Assembly: GCA_029891345.1 (NCBI GenBank)
Contig: CM057009.1
Location: forward strand, 304,421,166 to 304,485,165
Direction: 5' to 3'
DNA length: 64,000 nucleotides
Origin: Dryococelus australis
Lineage: Eukaryota; Arthropoda; Insecta; Phasmatodea; Phasmatidae
The position numbers and the translations under genes are program-made. A model generated the notes under the pieces. It worked only from the letters and a program-made list of their open reading frames with translations, was not told the origin of the DNA and did no database searches. Below are positions 26,900-39,020 of this stretch, one piece after another (position 1 is the first letter of the stretch; every line of letters starts with the position of its first letter).

Positions 26900-27328
26900 A
26901 TGGCTAGGATCTTCAACCCTACAGATGTATATGAGGTCCTACTAATTGGATACAGAAGCGTGTTCTTCAAACCGTATGACTGGCTTCTACAAGTTCATGT
27001 CTGCAACAGTATAGAACATTGGTGCTACACTTTCGACAACAGTCTCAGCATTCACTTTGGTGAAGGAATAACATGCAACAATTGTGCTGTGAGATATCTT
27101 CGCCCAGACAGTGACTTGCCATCAACATTAGAAGATGTGATGATTGCCAGTCTTAGCGAGGAGATTGAAGAGGAATGGGGATACAGAGTAATCGACTACC
27201 AGCTCACCAGGCATCACCAGGAGGTCACCGTTTGTTGGAAGGAGACCTGCGACAAGGACATCCAAAAAATTATTTTCGAACAAGGAGGATTAGTTTTTCC
27301 ATCGATGTGTAATTTATATGTGTGTTAA
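26900..27328 (+). CDS. Tandem ORF module 3, unknown function, longest intact copy
   Basis: An uninterrupted frame runs from an ATG at about 26900 (MARIFNPTDVYEVL) to 27328, about 142 residues. It contains a Cys pair (CNNC) leading into RYLRPDSDLPSTLEDV, then an acidic helix-like stretch (SLSEEIEEEWGY) and VCWKETCDKDIQK. These positions match modules 1, 2 and the partial module at 28.05 kb. Because this copy is open throughout, it is the best reference for the family. No known domain was recognised. It could be a host gene family, a captured viral gene family or part of an element. Confidence 0.45.
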   Translation: MARIFNPTDVYEVLLIGYRSVFFKPYDWLLQVHVCNSIEHWCYTFDNSLSIHFGEGITCNNCAVRYLRPDSDLPSTLEDVMIASLSEEIEEEWGYRVIDYQLTRHHQEVTVCWKETCDKDIQKIIFEQGGLVFPSMCNLYVC

Positions 27329-27818
27329 GTGGCTAATTCAGAATAATGATCCCAATGTTCCCATTGTATGCAATAAAATACAAGTTAGTGTTTTTACTAA
27401 TGGTTTGTATTCTGTAACTTATAACTTATTATACTCACATTTTGTTGTAAAGGAAATGCGTGAGTCAGACATTCATTTCAAATGTACATATTTCTCTCAA
27501 GCTTTTACCACACATAGTAAACCAGATACTAATGATGCTACTTTAACTAACTGTAAAAGTTCTGAGTGTCTTGTAAACCAGTACAGACCTCATGTAGTAG
27601 ATCGTAAGCATAAACTTAAGGGCAAACACATTGTAACTTCATATTGTGAGGCAGAAATATGTTTGAATCATCTTGTTAATAATACAGACACTGTTTTGTC
27701 TTATCAGTATTTCGAAGAATGTTATAATAATATTCATACTTTATATAATTATAGCAAAGACAAGTTTGGTTACACATCTCATACTGGGTGTGATTCATCA
27801 AAATGTTACGTACATTGA
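27318..27818 (+). CDS. Unrecognised 166-codon ORF in the module cluster
   Basis: A long open frame overlaps the end of module 3 by a few bases in another frame. The first plausible ATG is inside the frame, so the start is uncertain. The protein is rich in Cys, Asn and Tyr, with Cys at regular spacing (TNCKSSEC, SYCEAEICLNH, HTGCDSSKC). It lacks the LPSxxED and WxETC blocks of its neighbours, so it is not clearly a paralogue. An alternative is that it continues module 3 after a frameshift. No family was recognised. Confidence 0.35.
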   Translation: MCVKWLIQNNDPNVPIVCNKIQVSVFTNGLYSVTYNLLYSHFVVKEMRESDIHFKCTYFSQAFTTHSKPDTNDATLTNCKSSECLVNQYRPHVVDRKHKLKGKHIVTSYCEAEICLNHLVNNTDTVLSYQYFEECYNNIHTLYNYSKDKFGYTSHTGCDSSKCYVH

Positions 27819-28044
27819 GCAATAAAAATAGCAAAAATAAAATTGCACCCTAAAACACATTTCAACTTGCAAACTGAGAGAAAATGAATTTATCAATATA
27901 CATGCACTGTGTCTTGCTAAATCTTCACAGTCAGGTATTGGATATCATAGTAACAAAATTATGTATTTTCATTCTGTAAATCATTGTGTCAGTGTCAAAT
28001 GAGGAAAGTCCAATATATCTTAATCCCTATGGTGCCAGGGAATT

Positions 28045-28263
28045 GTGCGAGAATTTACAGATACCTGTGACAATATTTTCCATTTTAATGTAATTTACTT
28101 TCCTCTAGGAGATGAAAAGATTTACAAACTCATTCAGTGCGGTAATTATAAGAAATATCCAGTGTTTCATATGACTGCAAACACACATCTTCCATCTAGT
28201 ATTGAAGATGTTTACTCTCATTATGTTGAATCCTATCCAGATTTGGTTAAATGCATTGTGTAA
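28045..28263 (+). pseudogene. Partial tandem ORF module, unknown function
   Basis: An open frame of 72 codons contains KYPVFHMTANTHLPSSIEDV, which aligns residue by residue with CPVFNMQPDSELPCSSWDL of module 1 and RYLRPDSDLPSTLEDV of module 3. The N-terminal part and the WxETC block were not found in frame, so it is truncated or frameshifted. It is the last visible member of the cluster. AT-rich non-coding sequence follows. Confidence 0.45.
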
Positions 28264-28269
28264 AGATGT

Positions 28270-29185
28270 TTGTGTGCAAACAGACAGATTAAAACCAGGG
28301 TGTAAGAAACACTCACTCCTTGAAAACAGAGCTTTCAAGAAGGGGATCTAGATCCAATTTTAAGAAAACACATGAAAACTTCGTTCATAGAAGTTGCTAA
28401 CAGTTTGTAAAAATATTTATTTTTAAAGAAAAAATGTTGTATATATTTTGCCAGTTTAAATGTTATGTGTTATTCTGTAGTTGTTTCGGAGCAAGGTGTA
28501 ATTGTTGTACATTAGGATTTGAATTTACCTGTATTTCTTAAATAATTTGTGTGTCATCCTGTATTTGCTAGTGTTAAAAAATGCTGTAAATATATTGTGA
28601 TTCACTTGTGTTTGTTTAGCATGGTAATGTTTGGAGTAGATTCTGTTTGGTAGTGTTAAAATGTTTTAGGATGTCTAGTGTTAAAATGATTGGAACAAGT
28701 TTTTATTTTGTATATGTTTTGGAGCAAAATGTTTCTACCTGCTTAAATATGTTTTTGAACATAATAGGTGGTTTCAGTGTTGAAATTGTTTCTTGGATCA
28801 GCCTGTGTTTGTATAAATTTTTTAAATAAATATGATGTAAAATGAAATTGTTTCTTTAAAAAAATTATATAACTTACTCCTTATTAAAAATGATCTTGTT
28901 TTAGTAAGAATAATATTTTCTCCCCAGAGAGGGAAAATTAATTAAAATGTCATAACAGAGAGAGAGAGAGGAGAGATTCTTAATTTTTCTGTTCAAAGTA
29001 TGTTGCATTAACAAGAAAGAGTCTTGTAAATAAAAAAATAACAAAATCAGACTATTGCATCTCCAAACAATACTAATCAACTAAAGATATATATTTGAAT
29101 TTGAGAAACGATATCTGCTGGAAAAATTATAAATACATAGAATAAGTTGTTAAATGTTGCTTGCCTCCATAGAGTTATCAGATTA
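28270..29185. other. AT-rich non-coding stretch
   Basis: Nothing recognisable apart from a short GA-rich run near 28955-28975. Confidence 0.5.
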
Positions 29186-29189
29186 GGTA

Positions 29190-29400
29190 AGGATGCTCTG
29201 GGTTCAAATCTCGAGTAAGGCATAGTAAATTCTAATATATAGTTTGCGGATTCGATTCCCGGCAAAGACATTGTTGATATAATCTGGGTTCTACTCCGGC
29301 TTAGATCATGTACGAATGTAATCTAGTTTCTCACTTTCAGTGTATTGGCTATATATATATTCTGTGTTCGATTCCAGGCTAGGTCTTGTATGATAACAGC
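29190..29400. repeat. Cluster of four tRNA box-B-like motifs
   Basis: Sequences resembling the RNA polymerase III B box recur on the plus strand: gggttcaaatctcgag near 29199, ggattcgattcccggc near 29245, gggttctactccggct near 29285 and gtgttcgattccaggct near 29363. Each is followed by a similar word (gtaaggcatag, aaagacattg, tagatcatg, aggtcttg). Convincing A boxes and cloverleaf partners are missing, so these are probably decayed tRNA-derived SINE heads or a minisatellite grown from one. Confidence 0.45.
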
Positions 29401-29799
29401 TAATTTGCAAGTCAGTAATCATTAACTAAAAGAATTAATCAATTAAATTACAAATAAATGATATTAAAAATAGGAGTTTGTATACGTAAAAAGAGTGTTG
29501 AATCGTAACATTAAATTGATTTCACCTCATAATGCAAAAAGTTCGTATTGTAATGACAATTGTTTGTGTAATAAATAGTTAAATAAGAATGCAATTCAAA
29601 CCTAGTGGCTTAAAAATAGACAATTACATGTTAAATTCCGATATAAAGACTAAAATACGGCATATCCATGCTATATTTTTAAAAATCACATCAAATTCTT
29701 TTTAATGCATTAAAATTTGCATTAAAACATGTTAAATTGTTTTAAAAGGTATTAATTGTCTATTTAATATCCATTTCAGGTGAATAGAATTTATTTTAA

Positions 29800-30225
29800 T
29801 TATGCGACAAGGGAGGTTGGTGAGGGTATAACTAGTACCTCCCACCCACTGGAGCTCATTTGTTCGTGTGACTCTCTCGTGTGCATACACCCAGTGAACC
29901 GGTCTGCAGTGCCTAGGTCAAGGGCACTGGTCGCCCATCCACCACTCAATACCGGGACCTGACGCGATGAGGCTTTGCGAGCAACAGACCCGCTCGCCCA
30001 CCCACTGTTTCTGAAGCGATGGTGAAACCAACCCTCCTCGCCTGCCAGGAAGTTTACCATGAAGCTCGCTCGACCGCTAGTTAGGCTGCCAGAATAGGCT
30101 TGCACGGAGCTCTCGAGGGGATTGCGAGTGCCGGCCGCCCCGACGCCTACCTGTGGGAGCGGGGTAGTGCCCTGCCCGACTGACCTGGGTTCGGGATCTC
30201 CTTCATCAACCTACATCTTCGCTAC
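29800..30225. other. GC-rich island in AT-rich surroundings
   Basis: About 420 bases are far richer in G+C than the flanks. The sequence has no recognised coding content; frames across it are short on both strands. On the minus strand CTCCCACAG is followed by GTAGGC, a possible splice donor. It could be the foreign part of an unrecognised element or a small CpG-rich regulatory region. Confidence 0.4.
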
Positions 30226-30329
30226 AAGAGTTTAAGTGAATAATTCTAAATATAAAAAGTTAGGGTTTTCTGTATTTTGTTTAAAAAATTTTTGCATTTT
30301 CTTTAAACTTTGAGTAAATTGTATGAATT

Positions 30330-30700
30330 TTGCTAAACTTTTGACAAAATTGTTACGACTCAATGAAATTTCTTTAAATATCATTAAAACTGAATGAAAT
30401 TTCTTTAAAAATCATTACATCTGAATAAAATTTCTTTAAAAATCATTAAAACTCAATTTTTTTTTTTTAAATCATTAGAACTGAATGATTTTTATTTAAA
30501 AATTGTTACAACTCAATGATTGCTCTTTAAAAATTGTTACAACTGAATGAAATTTCTTTAAAAAATGTTAGAACTGAAAGATTTTTCTTTAAAAATCATT
30601 ACAACTGAATGAAATTTCTTTTAAAATTGTTTGACCTGAATGATTTTTTTTTTTAAATTGTTTGACCTGATGATTTTTCTTTAAAATCAAATGAAATTGT
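30330..30700. repeat. Minisatellite, unit about 31-32 bp, about eleven copies
   Basis: The unit is a variant of caactgaatgaaatttcttt followed by aaaaatcatta, repeated from about 30350 to 30690 with substitutions and T-run length changes. The phase is maintained for most copies. Confidence 0.85.
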
Positions 30701-32740
30701 TTCACACTTCAGAATATTTGTTAAGTTAAGTATTCTTTAAGATTTTGAGGGTGTTTAGTGAATTTTAAGGCTGTTTAATGATGTTTAAGGGTGGATGTTT
30801 AAGGAAAGGTTTTGGCTATAATTGGGTGTGAGTAAGAGTGTATGACTGTGAGTGTGAGTACAGGGAAAAGACATGTAAATTTAATTCTAGATATAATTTT
30901 TTTATGTACTTTTGAGTTTATTTAGCAGAGTTTAAAGGACAGGTGAACCACCAGTAATTGCATCTTGCACTATATGGAATAAGGCTGCATCAATAACGCA
31001 TACCTACAGCATCTTTTCACTGTTTAAATATTCGCAAAAGTATGTGGAAAAAGTATCTAGAATATGTCACCAAGTACTATGAGAAATTTTTGTTAGGTAG
31101 TTGTATGACTGAGTATGAGTGCAGGGGAACAGTCATGTCAATTTTAGTTAGTTTTACATAAGTATAAGAAATGTTTAAGGGAGTGATGTTGTGTGTATGA
31201 GGAATGATCTTTCAAATGGCTAAAACAAGGGAGAACTACGCCCCTCATGCAAATCGCGACGGGGGAGATTAATAATCTCAGCTCCCAAGCTTGTTCAGTA
31301 TGAGTTGACTGGAGAAGGATGTATGATGAATATATGAGCCTTGAGTATTTCTAACAAATGAAATGTTTTGAAGTAAATGTGATGGGTTGGTTTGGGTATT
31401 TAAGTTGATTTTAAGACATTTTCTTTTCAAAGTTGATTAGTAAATGCGCGTAACAGAGAGAGGGAGAGAGGGAGAGACATTTTTTTCAAGTTTTTTTTTT
31501 AAGTTTCAGTAAATTTTACTTTTAAAATGCATGATTGTATAGTTGTAAGAGTATCAAATTACTTAAATGTGTATGTATGTTTGCTTTAAGTATTGCGTAT
31601 ATAGTTTTATAGCATAATTTTTTTTTAATTTTAAGTATTTTTTTAATGAATGTTTAGTTTATAGCATAAAATGTTTGAATTTTAGACAAGTATTTTTAAT
31701 GTTTTGACTGTAACAGATTATTTCCCCTTGCTACAACTTTTGTTATTGAACTTATTTTAGAAAAATTTATAAAAATATATTTTTAAAGTAAATGATTTTT
31801 AATATGTATGGCTATTTAAAAGTTTTGGAGGTGTAAGAATCAATTTTTTTTTATAATTGTGAAGTTTTTCTCTTACAAAAAAATGTTTAAAGTAGGCTTA
31901 AACTGAAATACAATAGCACGAGTTTAAATTTCACTGTTATATTCTAAACAAAAGCTGGAAGATAAAGTAAATCTTGTGAAAAACGAAGGCGAGACAGGTC
32001 GAAAAGCGTGGTCAATTCATTACTGGAGACAAGCTGCGGACTGAAAATCAGTGGTGGATGGTGGAGGGGAAGTGCCAACTTTCTCCTTTTCCCATCACTC
32101 ATCACAATGCAGAGATTTCTGCATTGTCTACGTGTTGTATCATTGGAGGGGAAAGGGAGAATGTCGAGCGGTCAGGGGAAGTTCTTCCTCTGTTGCTCAT
32201 GCATGTCCACAGGCTTTGTACAACAGCCGTGGAGAAAGGGAAGTTGTCGGACTGGCATGGGAGGGTTAGAGTGGCCAAATAGTGGTGCATGCAGGTGCTA
32301 GTGGCTGTTTAGTGTACTAGAGCTCCCATTCTCTAGCTAGCAGCTCTGTGCGCGGACTGGCCTGGCTTATTCCATGCTCGTCTTATTTACCCCTCACTGT
32401 GAACGTGGCCCATCGGGCGGCCAAGACCTTGGACCATCTATTCCCTATTGTGTTTCTCCCTGTCTGCAAGCTACCTGCCTCTGTAAAAGTATTCGGGCTT
32501 TGCTTCATTTTTAGTCACAGCTCTCGTTTTTGTCTTTCCCCAACAAACATAAAATTTAAAAATAATAGAAAAAAAGACATTTTGTCAAGAATGTTAATAA
32601 CAAGATTATGTTTTCACTTATATTGTGTATGTGTGTGTGTTATTAAGAGTATTTTGTTTGTTTTTTTTTTAGAACAAGGGGACACTTCAGTGTATTTATT
32701 GTGGTGTTTAAAGGAAATTAAGGAAAGTTTTTTGTTAGAT
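30700..32740. other. Non-coding stretch upstream of the polymerase relic
   Basis: Mostly T-rich sequence without recognisable genes. The part at 31950-32540 is richer in G+C. A T-rich tract ending in AG near 32670 resembles a 3' splice acceptor just before the next reading frame, so an intron could precede the polymerase-related ORF. Confidence 0.4.
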
Positions 32741-32743
32741 GAA

Positions 32744-33290
32744 AATGGGTGAGTGTAAGCGATCCTGTATTGACATTTTGCTTGAAGATCTTTACGTAAG
32801 CGATTCCGATTCGGAATCGCAGACGGAAAGACAAACAAGTTGTCGAGACAGTGTCCCTTTCTCCTAAGTTGACGCGAGTTAATGTTTTGGAGGATGATCT
32901 CTACTTAAGCGATTCGAGCACGGATTCGCTTATGGAGAGATTGTCGAAACCAAAAGGTCAAAACGTGCCCACTTCCCCCAAACATAAGAAGGTTGATCTT
33001 TTGAATAACGACTTGTTTCTATCAGACTTGGAAAATTCTTGTGATTCATAAGTGCTCAAACCGTTTCACAGCCGACTTTCATGTCGATTGGAGATATTTC
33101 GCCAAAGGAGCTGGAAAATAATCCCTTCTCCGATTCCCAAGCCTCAGTGGAAGCTTTGCCAGACCTGATGTATCAGCTATTGGCTAAGGCATTCGCGGGA
33201 AGACTAAATGACTTACAGATACTTAATTATCAATTAGAGTCTGACACAGATTTTCTCGTTTTTTCCAGTGGTGTAATGTCGCTTTATTAA
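32744..33290 (+). pseudogene. N-terminal acidic-repeat ORFs upstream of the polymerase relic
   Basis: Starting at an ATG near 32745 (MGECKRSC), the sequence encodes three diverged copies of a short acidic motif: LLEDLYVSDSDSES, VLEDDLYLSDSSTDS and LLNNDLFLSDLENS. They are spread over two frames because of a frameshift near 32840. A further open frame (33081-33290) contains LPDLMYQLLAKAFAGRLND. The same strand and close spacing to the polymerase suggest this is its N-terminal extension or an upstream gene of the same Polinton-like element. No function is recognised. Acidic repeats could be protein-interaction motifs. Confidence 0.45.
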
Positions 33291-33298
33291 ACTAATTA

Positions 33299-36130
33299 AT
33301 GGCATCACCCAGGCCAGTTAGATTATCCATTTCTGTAGCAGGTAAGTTCTTGAATTCCCTCACGGCGGAAGAAGGCACTTCTGAGACTTTTTATTTTCAA
33401 AGCAAAGCACTCCCTGTTCTCTATTCATTCAATGTGGGTTTAATCTATGATGACATCGTTCCTTATCTCACTAACAGACTTGAGGAGTTTAGTGCATGTG
33501 GTACTGGCTGAAGTTTGCAAATGTTGACATACATGGATGTCCATGTGAGTCAATATTGGCCGTTCACCACCGGTGCTGTTCACACTAAACTGCCTAAGTT
33601 TATTTCCAATCGTCTTGCTTGTGTCACTGTAGACTGCCTGAAGGGAATGTGTTTCCACTACACCACCATAGCATCTTTTTTTCCAGCCATACAAAACCCC
33701 CTAGGAACTACTTCATATTCAAAACCCCATCAGGTTTTGAATATCGAAGGTCTGTCGACAACTGTAGTCAGGCAGGATATTCGTAAGTTTGAGAACAATT
33801 CTATTTCTATCAATGCCTACTGTGTGGCAGGCAAATATAGTAATATAATTGATGAAACTTGCGAAAAGGGTGGGGTTGTAAGACCCATGCATATTTCTCC
33901 TGTACGCCATGACAAACATGTGAATATTTTGGTGATTAGAACGAGTGGAAATGCCGCTCATTTGCATTTTGTCTGTAATAGAAATTTGTCATGGCTGGTT
34001 GGTAGTCAGTTGAGTAAGAAGAAAAACAAAAAATTTGTTTGTGAGCATTGTCTTCAGTATTTCAGAACTGAGGAGAAACTCACTAGTCACACTATTCTTT
34101 GCGAGCAACAAAAGGCAGTTCGCAGTACTTTCGCCACTGGGAACGACAAGTACTAGGAATTTAAAGATTACAGCAAACAACAGGGATTGGGTTTCATCGC
34201 CTATTGCGACATAGAAAGTTGCCTGAACCCCATGTCCACTTGCTTGCCTAATGATTAAACAAGTAATACAACTACCATCAACCAACATGTTCCATATGCT
34301 TGTAGCATTTTGTTGGTTTGTTTATACAATCCAAGTTTATCTCAGTATTTCGAGTTTGTAGATACTGCTTGAATGTAAAAATTAGTTGCTAAATTTGTTG
34401 AACTTACAAAGTGGGTTATTCACAGCATCATTGTTCTGATGAGGCCAAAAACCCCTGCTGATAAAGTTAGGTTGGTGGCTCAGAAAAGTTTGCACATATG
34501 TAAAGAACTGCTCAGTACAGATGATATTGTGTTCGACCATGATCATCTGATGGGCGAAATCAAAGGCCTTGCATGTAATAAGTGCAACTTGAATATCAGA
34601 CTGCCCAAAAGACCACTTATTGCTGTTTTCCATAACTGGCAAAATTACTATGCTCACTTTCCCATAAAGCCCTTGGCTGAATGTCACATAACGTTAAATG
34701 ACAGAACCATGGTAATTGACATTCCTGGAAAAATTAAACTGATTGGAATGACCCTTGAAAAATACAAATGAATCACAAAACTGATTCCCAATGGGGCTGA
34801 TTGCAATGGAAAGGCACAATATTTCAAGTTAAGATTTATTGATTCATTCCAATTCATGAGCACATCTCTGGAAACTTTGGCAGTCAATTTACTACCTGAG
34901 CAATTGAGTATCACCCGCTCGATGTTTCCAGATAACACCCAGTTCGAGTTGGCAAAACGGAAGAGAGTTTTTCCTTGTGACTGTGTTGAGTCGCCAGACA
35001 GTCTGATGTGCAAGTCACTCCCACCAAAAGATGTATTTCATAATGTGATGAGAGGCGAAGGCATTAGCTATGAGTATTACGCTGATGCCCAAGCCACATG
35101 GGATGCGTTCAACTGCATAAACTTGCTGCAGTATGCCATTCATTACTTACGTGTGGACACTTGTTAGCTGGCTAACATTTTTGAGAATTTCAGGACCTTA
35201 TGTTTGGCTCATTACAGTCTTGACCCCGCTATGTACGCCACAGCTCCGTTTCTTTCATGGGACACTTTATTGTTAATGGCATGCACATGACTAGAGCTGT
35301 TGACTGATCCTGACATGCACCTTTATGTATAGCACAGAGTTAGGGGCGGCATTACACAGGTTTCAAAAATACATGTGGAAGCCAACCATATTTACACAGA
35401 TGAGGACTACGACATCAGTGTGGCATCGAAATATATATGCTATTTCGATGTCAACGGGCTGTACAGTCATACAATGCGGTCCAAGCTTCCGTTTGGGAAT
35501 TTCGAGTTGGTTGAGACTGATGTGTTCTCTTCATGGAATTTTGCAAACACGGTGAATGATGGTGACACTTGATTTTTCGCAGAAGTTGATCTTTCTTTTC
35601 CAGACGAGTGTCATGATAAACAATCTGATCTGTCTTTGGCTCCAGAAAATGGCGTACCCCCGAATGGCTTGCATGAGAAACTTCTTTTAACACTCATGCC
35701 ACGCAAGAAATATGTTATACACGGGGAAACACTGAGGCAGTACTTGATGTATGGGGCCAAACTTATCTCTGTTCATCGCATTTTGAGCATTGAGCATAAG
35801 GCATGGACGGCTCCATACATCGAGTTTAACATTGAGAAAGTGCCCAGGCTGTGAAAACAATCGAAAAATTGTTTTTCAAGTTGATGAATAATTCCGTTTA
35901 TGGAAAAACCTTGCCTAATGTCCGCCAGGAAAGGGACATCAGAGTCATTTCGAGGTATGACACGATATATGGGGCTGCAGAGCTGATAGGACGTCCTATA
36001 TTCCAGGCAAGAAAGATTATCGGTGAAAATTGGTCCTTATCGAGATGCCAAAGAGTTCTGTTGTGTTCAACAAACCTTTGTACACTGGTGTTGCCATTCT
36101 CGACCTTTCAAAATTAACACTTTATGAACC
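33299..36130 (+). pseudogene. Polinton/Maverick-type protein-primed family-B DNA polymerase, truncated
   Basis: Multiple plus-strand frames form one decayed polymerase. In order there are a C2HC-type finger (VCEHCLQYF with HTILC, about 34035-34110), an exonuclease I-like block AYCDIES (about 34200), the HNH-like block FDHDHLMGEIKGLACNKCN (about 34530), FHNWQNYYAHF at the second exonuclease position with the expected Asp lost, the palm segment RVRGGITQVSK (about 35340), motif A YFDVNGLYSHTM (about 35440) and motif B KLMNNSVYGKT (about 35880). The reading ends near 36115 before motif C (DTDS), and the thumb is absent. Such enzymes replicate Polintons from a protein primer. At least eight frame breaks or stops make it non-functional. 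Confidence 0.85.
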
Positions 36131-38245
36131 TAAGTAAATAGAATGATACTTGTTTGAAAAACTGTGATCTTTCAATGTTTTAAAAAAGTTTCAGCGAGTG
36201 AAACTATCTTTTGTATGAAAATATACTTAGTTTCCTGGAAATAATTTAATAATTTTGCTATAAAATGGGATAAAGTTTATTGGATTAAAATTCAATCCTT
36301 GAATTAAGATATAGTATTTGTTGCAATTTTATACGGGGTTTAATGATTTCGGGTAATATTTCGCCCAAGGGATATAAATTTTGATCAGTGGGACTTGTGA
36401 AATTTTATTTCGCTACAAATAAGACAGGTTAACGCATTCGGAAGAGTCCAAACTTCCCTTTACAAAGGTGTGTGACCTTGGAACGATATAGAGGGGTATC
36501 GGTGCTGCATGGACTGAGCAATTCTCGAGATATCCGAAAAAAAAATGTTTTGGGCTGACGTAGAAGGGAGAGGGTCAGGGGTGCATGGCCTTGGATCGAC
36601 AGCGAGGGTGCAGCGCCCTCCATGGGCAGGACAGCCCTCTGAAAACGTATTCAGCCTTTGGTGGGGAGGAGGACAGTTCGCCGAAGATGCGCACTTGGGT
36701 GTTGTTATGTGACCCTGGAAAGAACTCTCTTTTCTCACAAAGTTATCTTCTGGACAAGGGGTTATGTATGAATTATGGTGGCTGCAACCAGGAGTGGTGT
36801 GAAGAGTTTTAGCTGTCCACTGCAATGTTAGTTTCACAAGAACATGCACCCTGCATAGATGCGCCACCCAATCTCTCGACTTCCCTGGGCAGCTGCCGAC
36901 CGGGCTTCGTGAATCAAAATTGTGCAGGACTGGAGCGGCATGGAGATACGACCACCCCACGTCAAGGTACGGAGTCTACTAAAATGGCCATTGGTGCAGA
37001 GCCCGCTGGTTGGCCGGTACTCCCGCCTTGGATCATGTGACCATGATCACACATTATATTATTATAAATAATGAACTTAAATGGCTCGTGGCCAAGCAAG
37101 TGAAATGAACATACTGAATATCACTTTGAAAAAACTTAAAAATCCTTCAATAAAAATGTATAGGAAATATTATGTTTGTGGCGTGCAAAGTTGCCACATA
37201 AAACTTAACCTCTTATTGGTGAACACCTTTTAAGTGAGACAGGAACTAGTGGGATGGTTCCCGAGGACACAGCTTAATATCTAAACAAACATAAAACCCT
37301 GATAGAACTTCATTACATATAATAAAAAACCCTTGAAATAATTATAAAATTAAAATATAACTAGAGTTAGGAGGAGAATTTCCACATGGTGTACACCATT
37401 ACAATTTTATAGTGTCACTACATATCTGTGGCATTACTAGGAAAGATTCGGGACCCCCATCTTCCCCAACTGCACACAAGGTCACATGCTGAAAATGTAG
37501 CCACTCTGTTGTTTTATTCTATGCTGCCAGCCTGACTCTCTGTTCCCATGCATCACTGCGAACGTAAACATAAACACAACCACATGGGTGCTCTGTGTGG
37601 CTTCAACACACCATTATGAGCACACACGGACACTTTTTACTAAATAAATACATAAAACAAAACACTCTTAAAACTAACATAACACTTTATAAGGCCACTG
37701 CCTTGTACTTATGTGTGAGGAATAGAACACAATAATAAATACACAAACACACACACATGTACACGAGCCATCGTGTACACACATAACCCTTAAATTAATT
37801 ATCAACACTGATTTATGAATAGTAATAAAAATGATAATTATGTCATTCAACTACATTAGTGCACACTGTGCACTAAACGGAATGACTTACTGAGCAGTGC
37901 AAAAATTAAACATAGAACACAACACTTAATGGCACATTCAAAAGGTAAACAAACACGTCCTTCCTAGCCCTTCAGAAACACTAACATAACCCTAACATCT
38001 CACACGCACAAACGTGGCACTCGGTGATCGAAGCGCTGTGAACACGTGGGCGGTGGACTAGCTACATGGAGCGTGTGGCAAATGAGCTTGAGGTTCGTGG
38101 CTTATGTCAAGAGTTATCGGCTCCCTAAGATGTATTTGTGCTACCACACATGCCTATTACAGGCTGGCCTACGTCCCTTAAGCACAGCAATAAGAATTAC
38201 ATTACAACTTACATCTCGCTAATCATCGCCCTATTAAAGGGTAGT
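36130..38245. other. Non-coding stretch with a GC-richer part and short hairpins
   Basis: The part at 36420-37040 is GC-richer without recognised coding content. The part at 37040-38240 is AC-rich. Perfect short palindromes occur at 37758-37779 (9-bp arms) and 37856-37876 (10-bp arms with one spacer base). Confidence 0.5.
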
Positions 38246-38410
38246 GAACCCAAGTAGCAAAAAACAAGCAGATAACAGTTGGCCAACTGTTGGCACGGGT
38301 GGTACATGTTCGTCCACGTGACTGTAAGAGTTTTCTTATGTGGTACACAATAAGACCACGTGAACAATAGTGACTGCATTTGCTTGGGAAATATTTTTGC
38401 TGTGGGCCAT

Positions 38411-39020
38411 TAAACACAAAATGATTGACAGAATTTAATGTATGTCCCACAAGCAAACATCAGTGAATCACCCACTGGCATCTTAGACATGTGGAAAACA
38501 TGCGGCTGATGTATGTCAAAGAGTAAGAAAATAAGATAATTTTCCATATAAAACCCTCATGTGGTAGACAGGTTCAATTCTGATAGTTGGGCATCATCAT
38601 GTCGCCAATTACAGGTCACTTATCACAAAATGACTGACAGAATTTCATATGTGGCCCACAAGCAAATATAAGTGACACACCCACAGGCATCTAAGCATAT
38701 GTAAATAACGTGTGGCTGATGTATGCCAAAGAGTATAATTATAAGATCATGTTTGCGCATAAAGTCCTCACATGGCAGAATGGTTCATTTCTGATAATTG
38801 GGCATCATCATGTAGGAAATTGTGTTCCATTTAACATAAAATAACTGACGGAATATCATATATGGCGCACAAGCAAATGTCTGTGAAACATCCACAGGCA
38901 TCTTAGAGTATATAGAGAATGTGTCGGCGATGTTTGCCAAAGAGTACATAATATAAGATCATGTTTGTACACAAAGCTCTCGTGTAGAACAATTAATTTT
39001 TGATAGTTGGGCATCATCAT
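38411..39020. repeat. Tandem repeat, unit about 210 bp, about three copies
   Basis: The marker tgatagttgggcatcatcat recurs at 38581, 38792 (one variant base) and 39001, and a cacaaaatgactgacagaat-type marker recurs near 38414, 38623 and 38835. Spacing is 209-211 bp. The array ends abruptly at the internal left-end-like sequence near 39023. Confidence 0.9.

Noticed and set aside
29800..30105. 101-codon minus-strand frame in the GC-rich island
   Set aside because: Open because of high G+C. No homology, and an equally plausible frame exists on the other strand.
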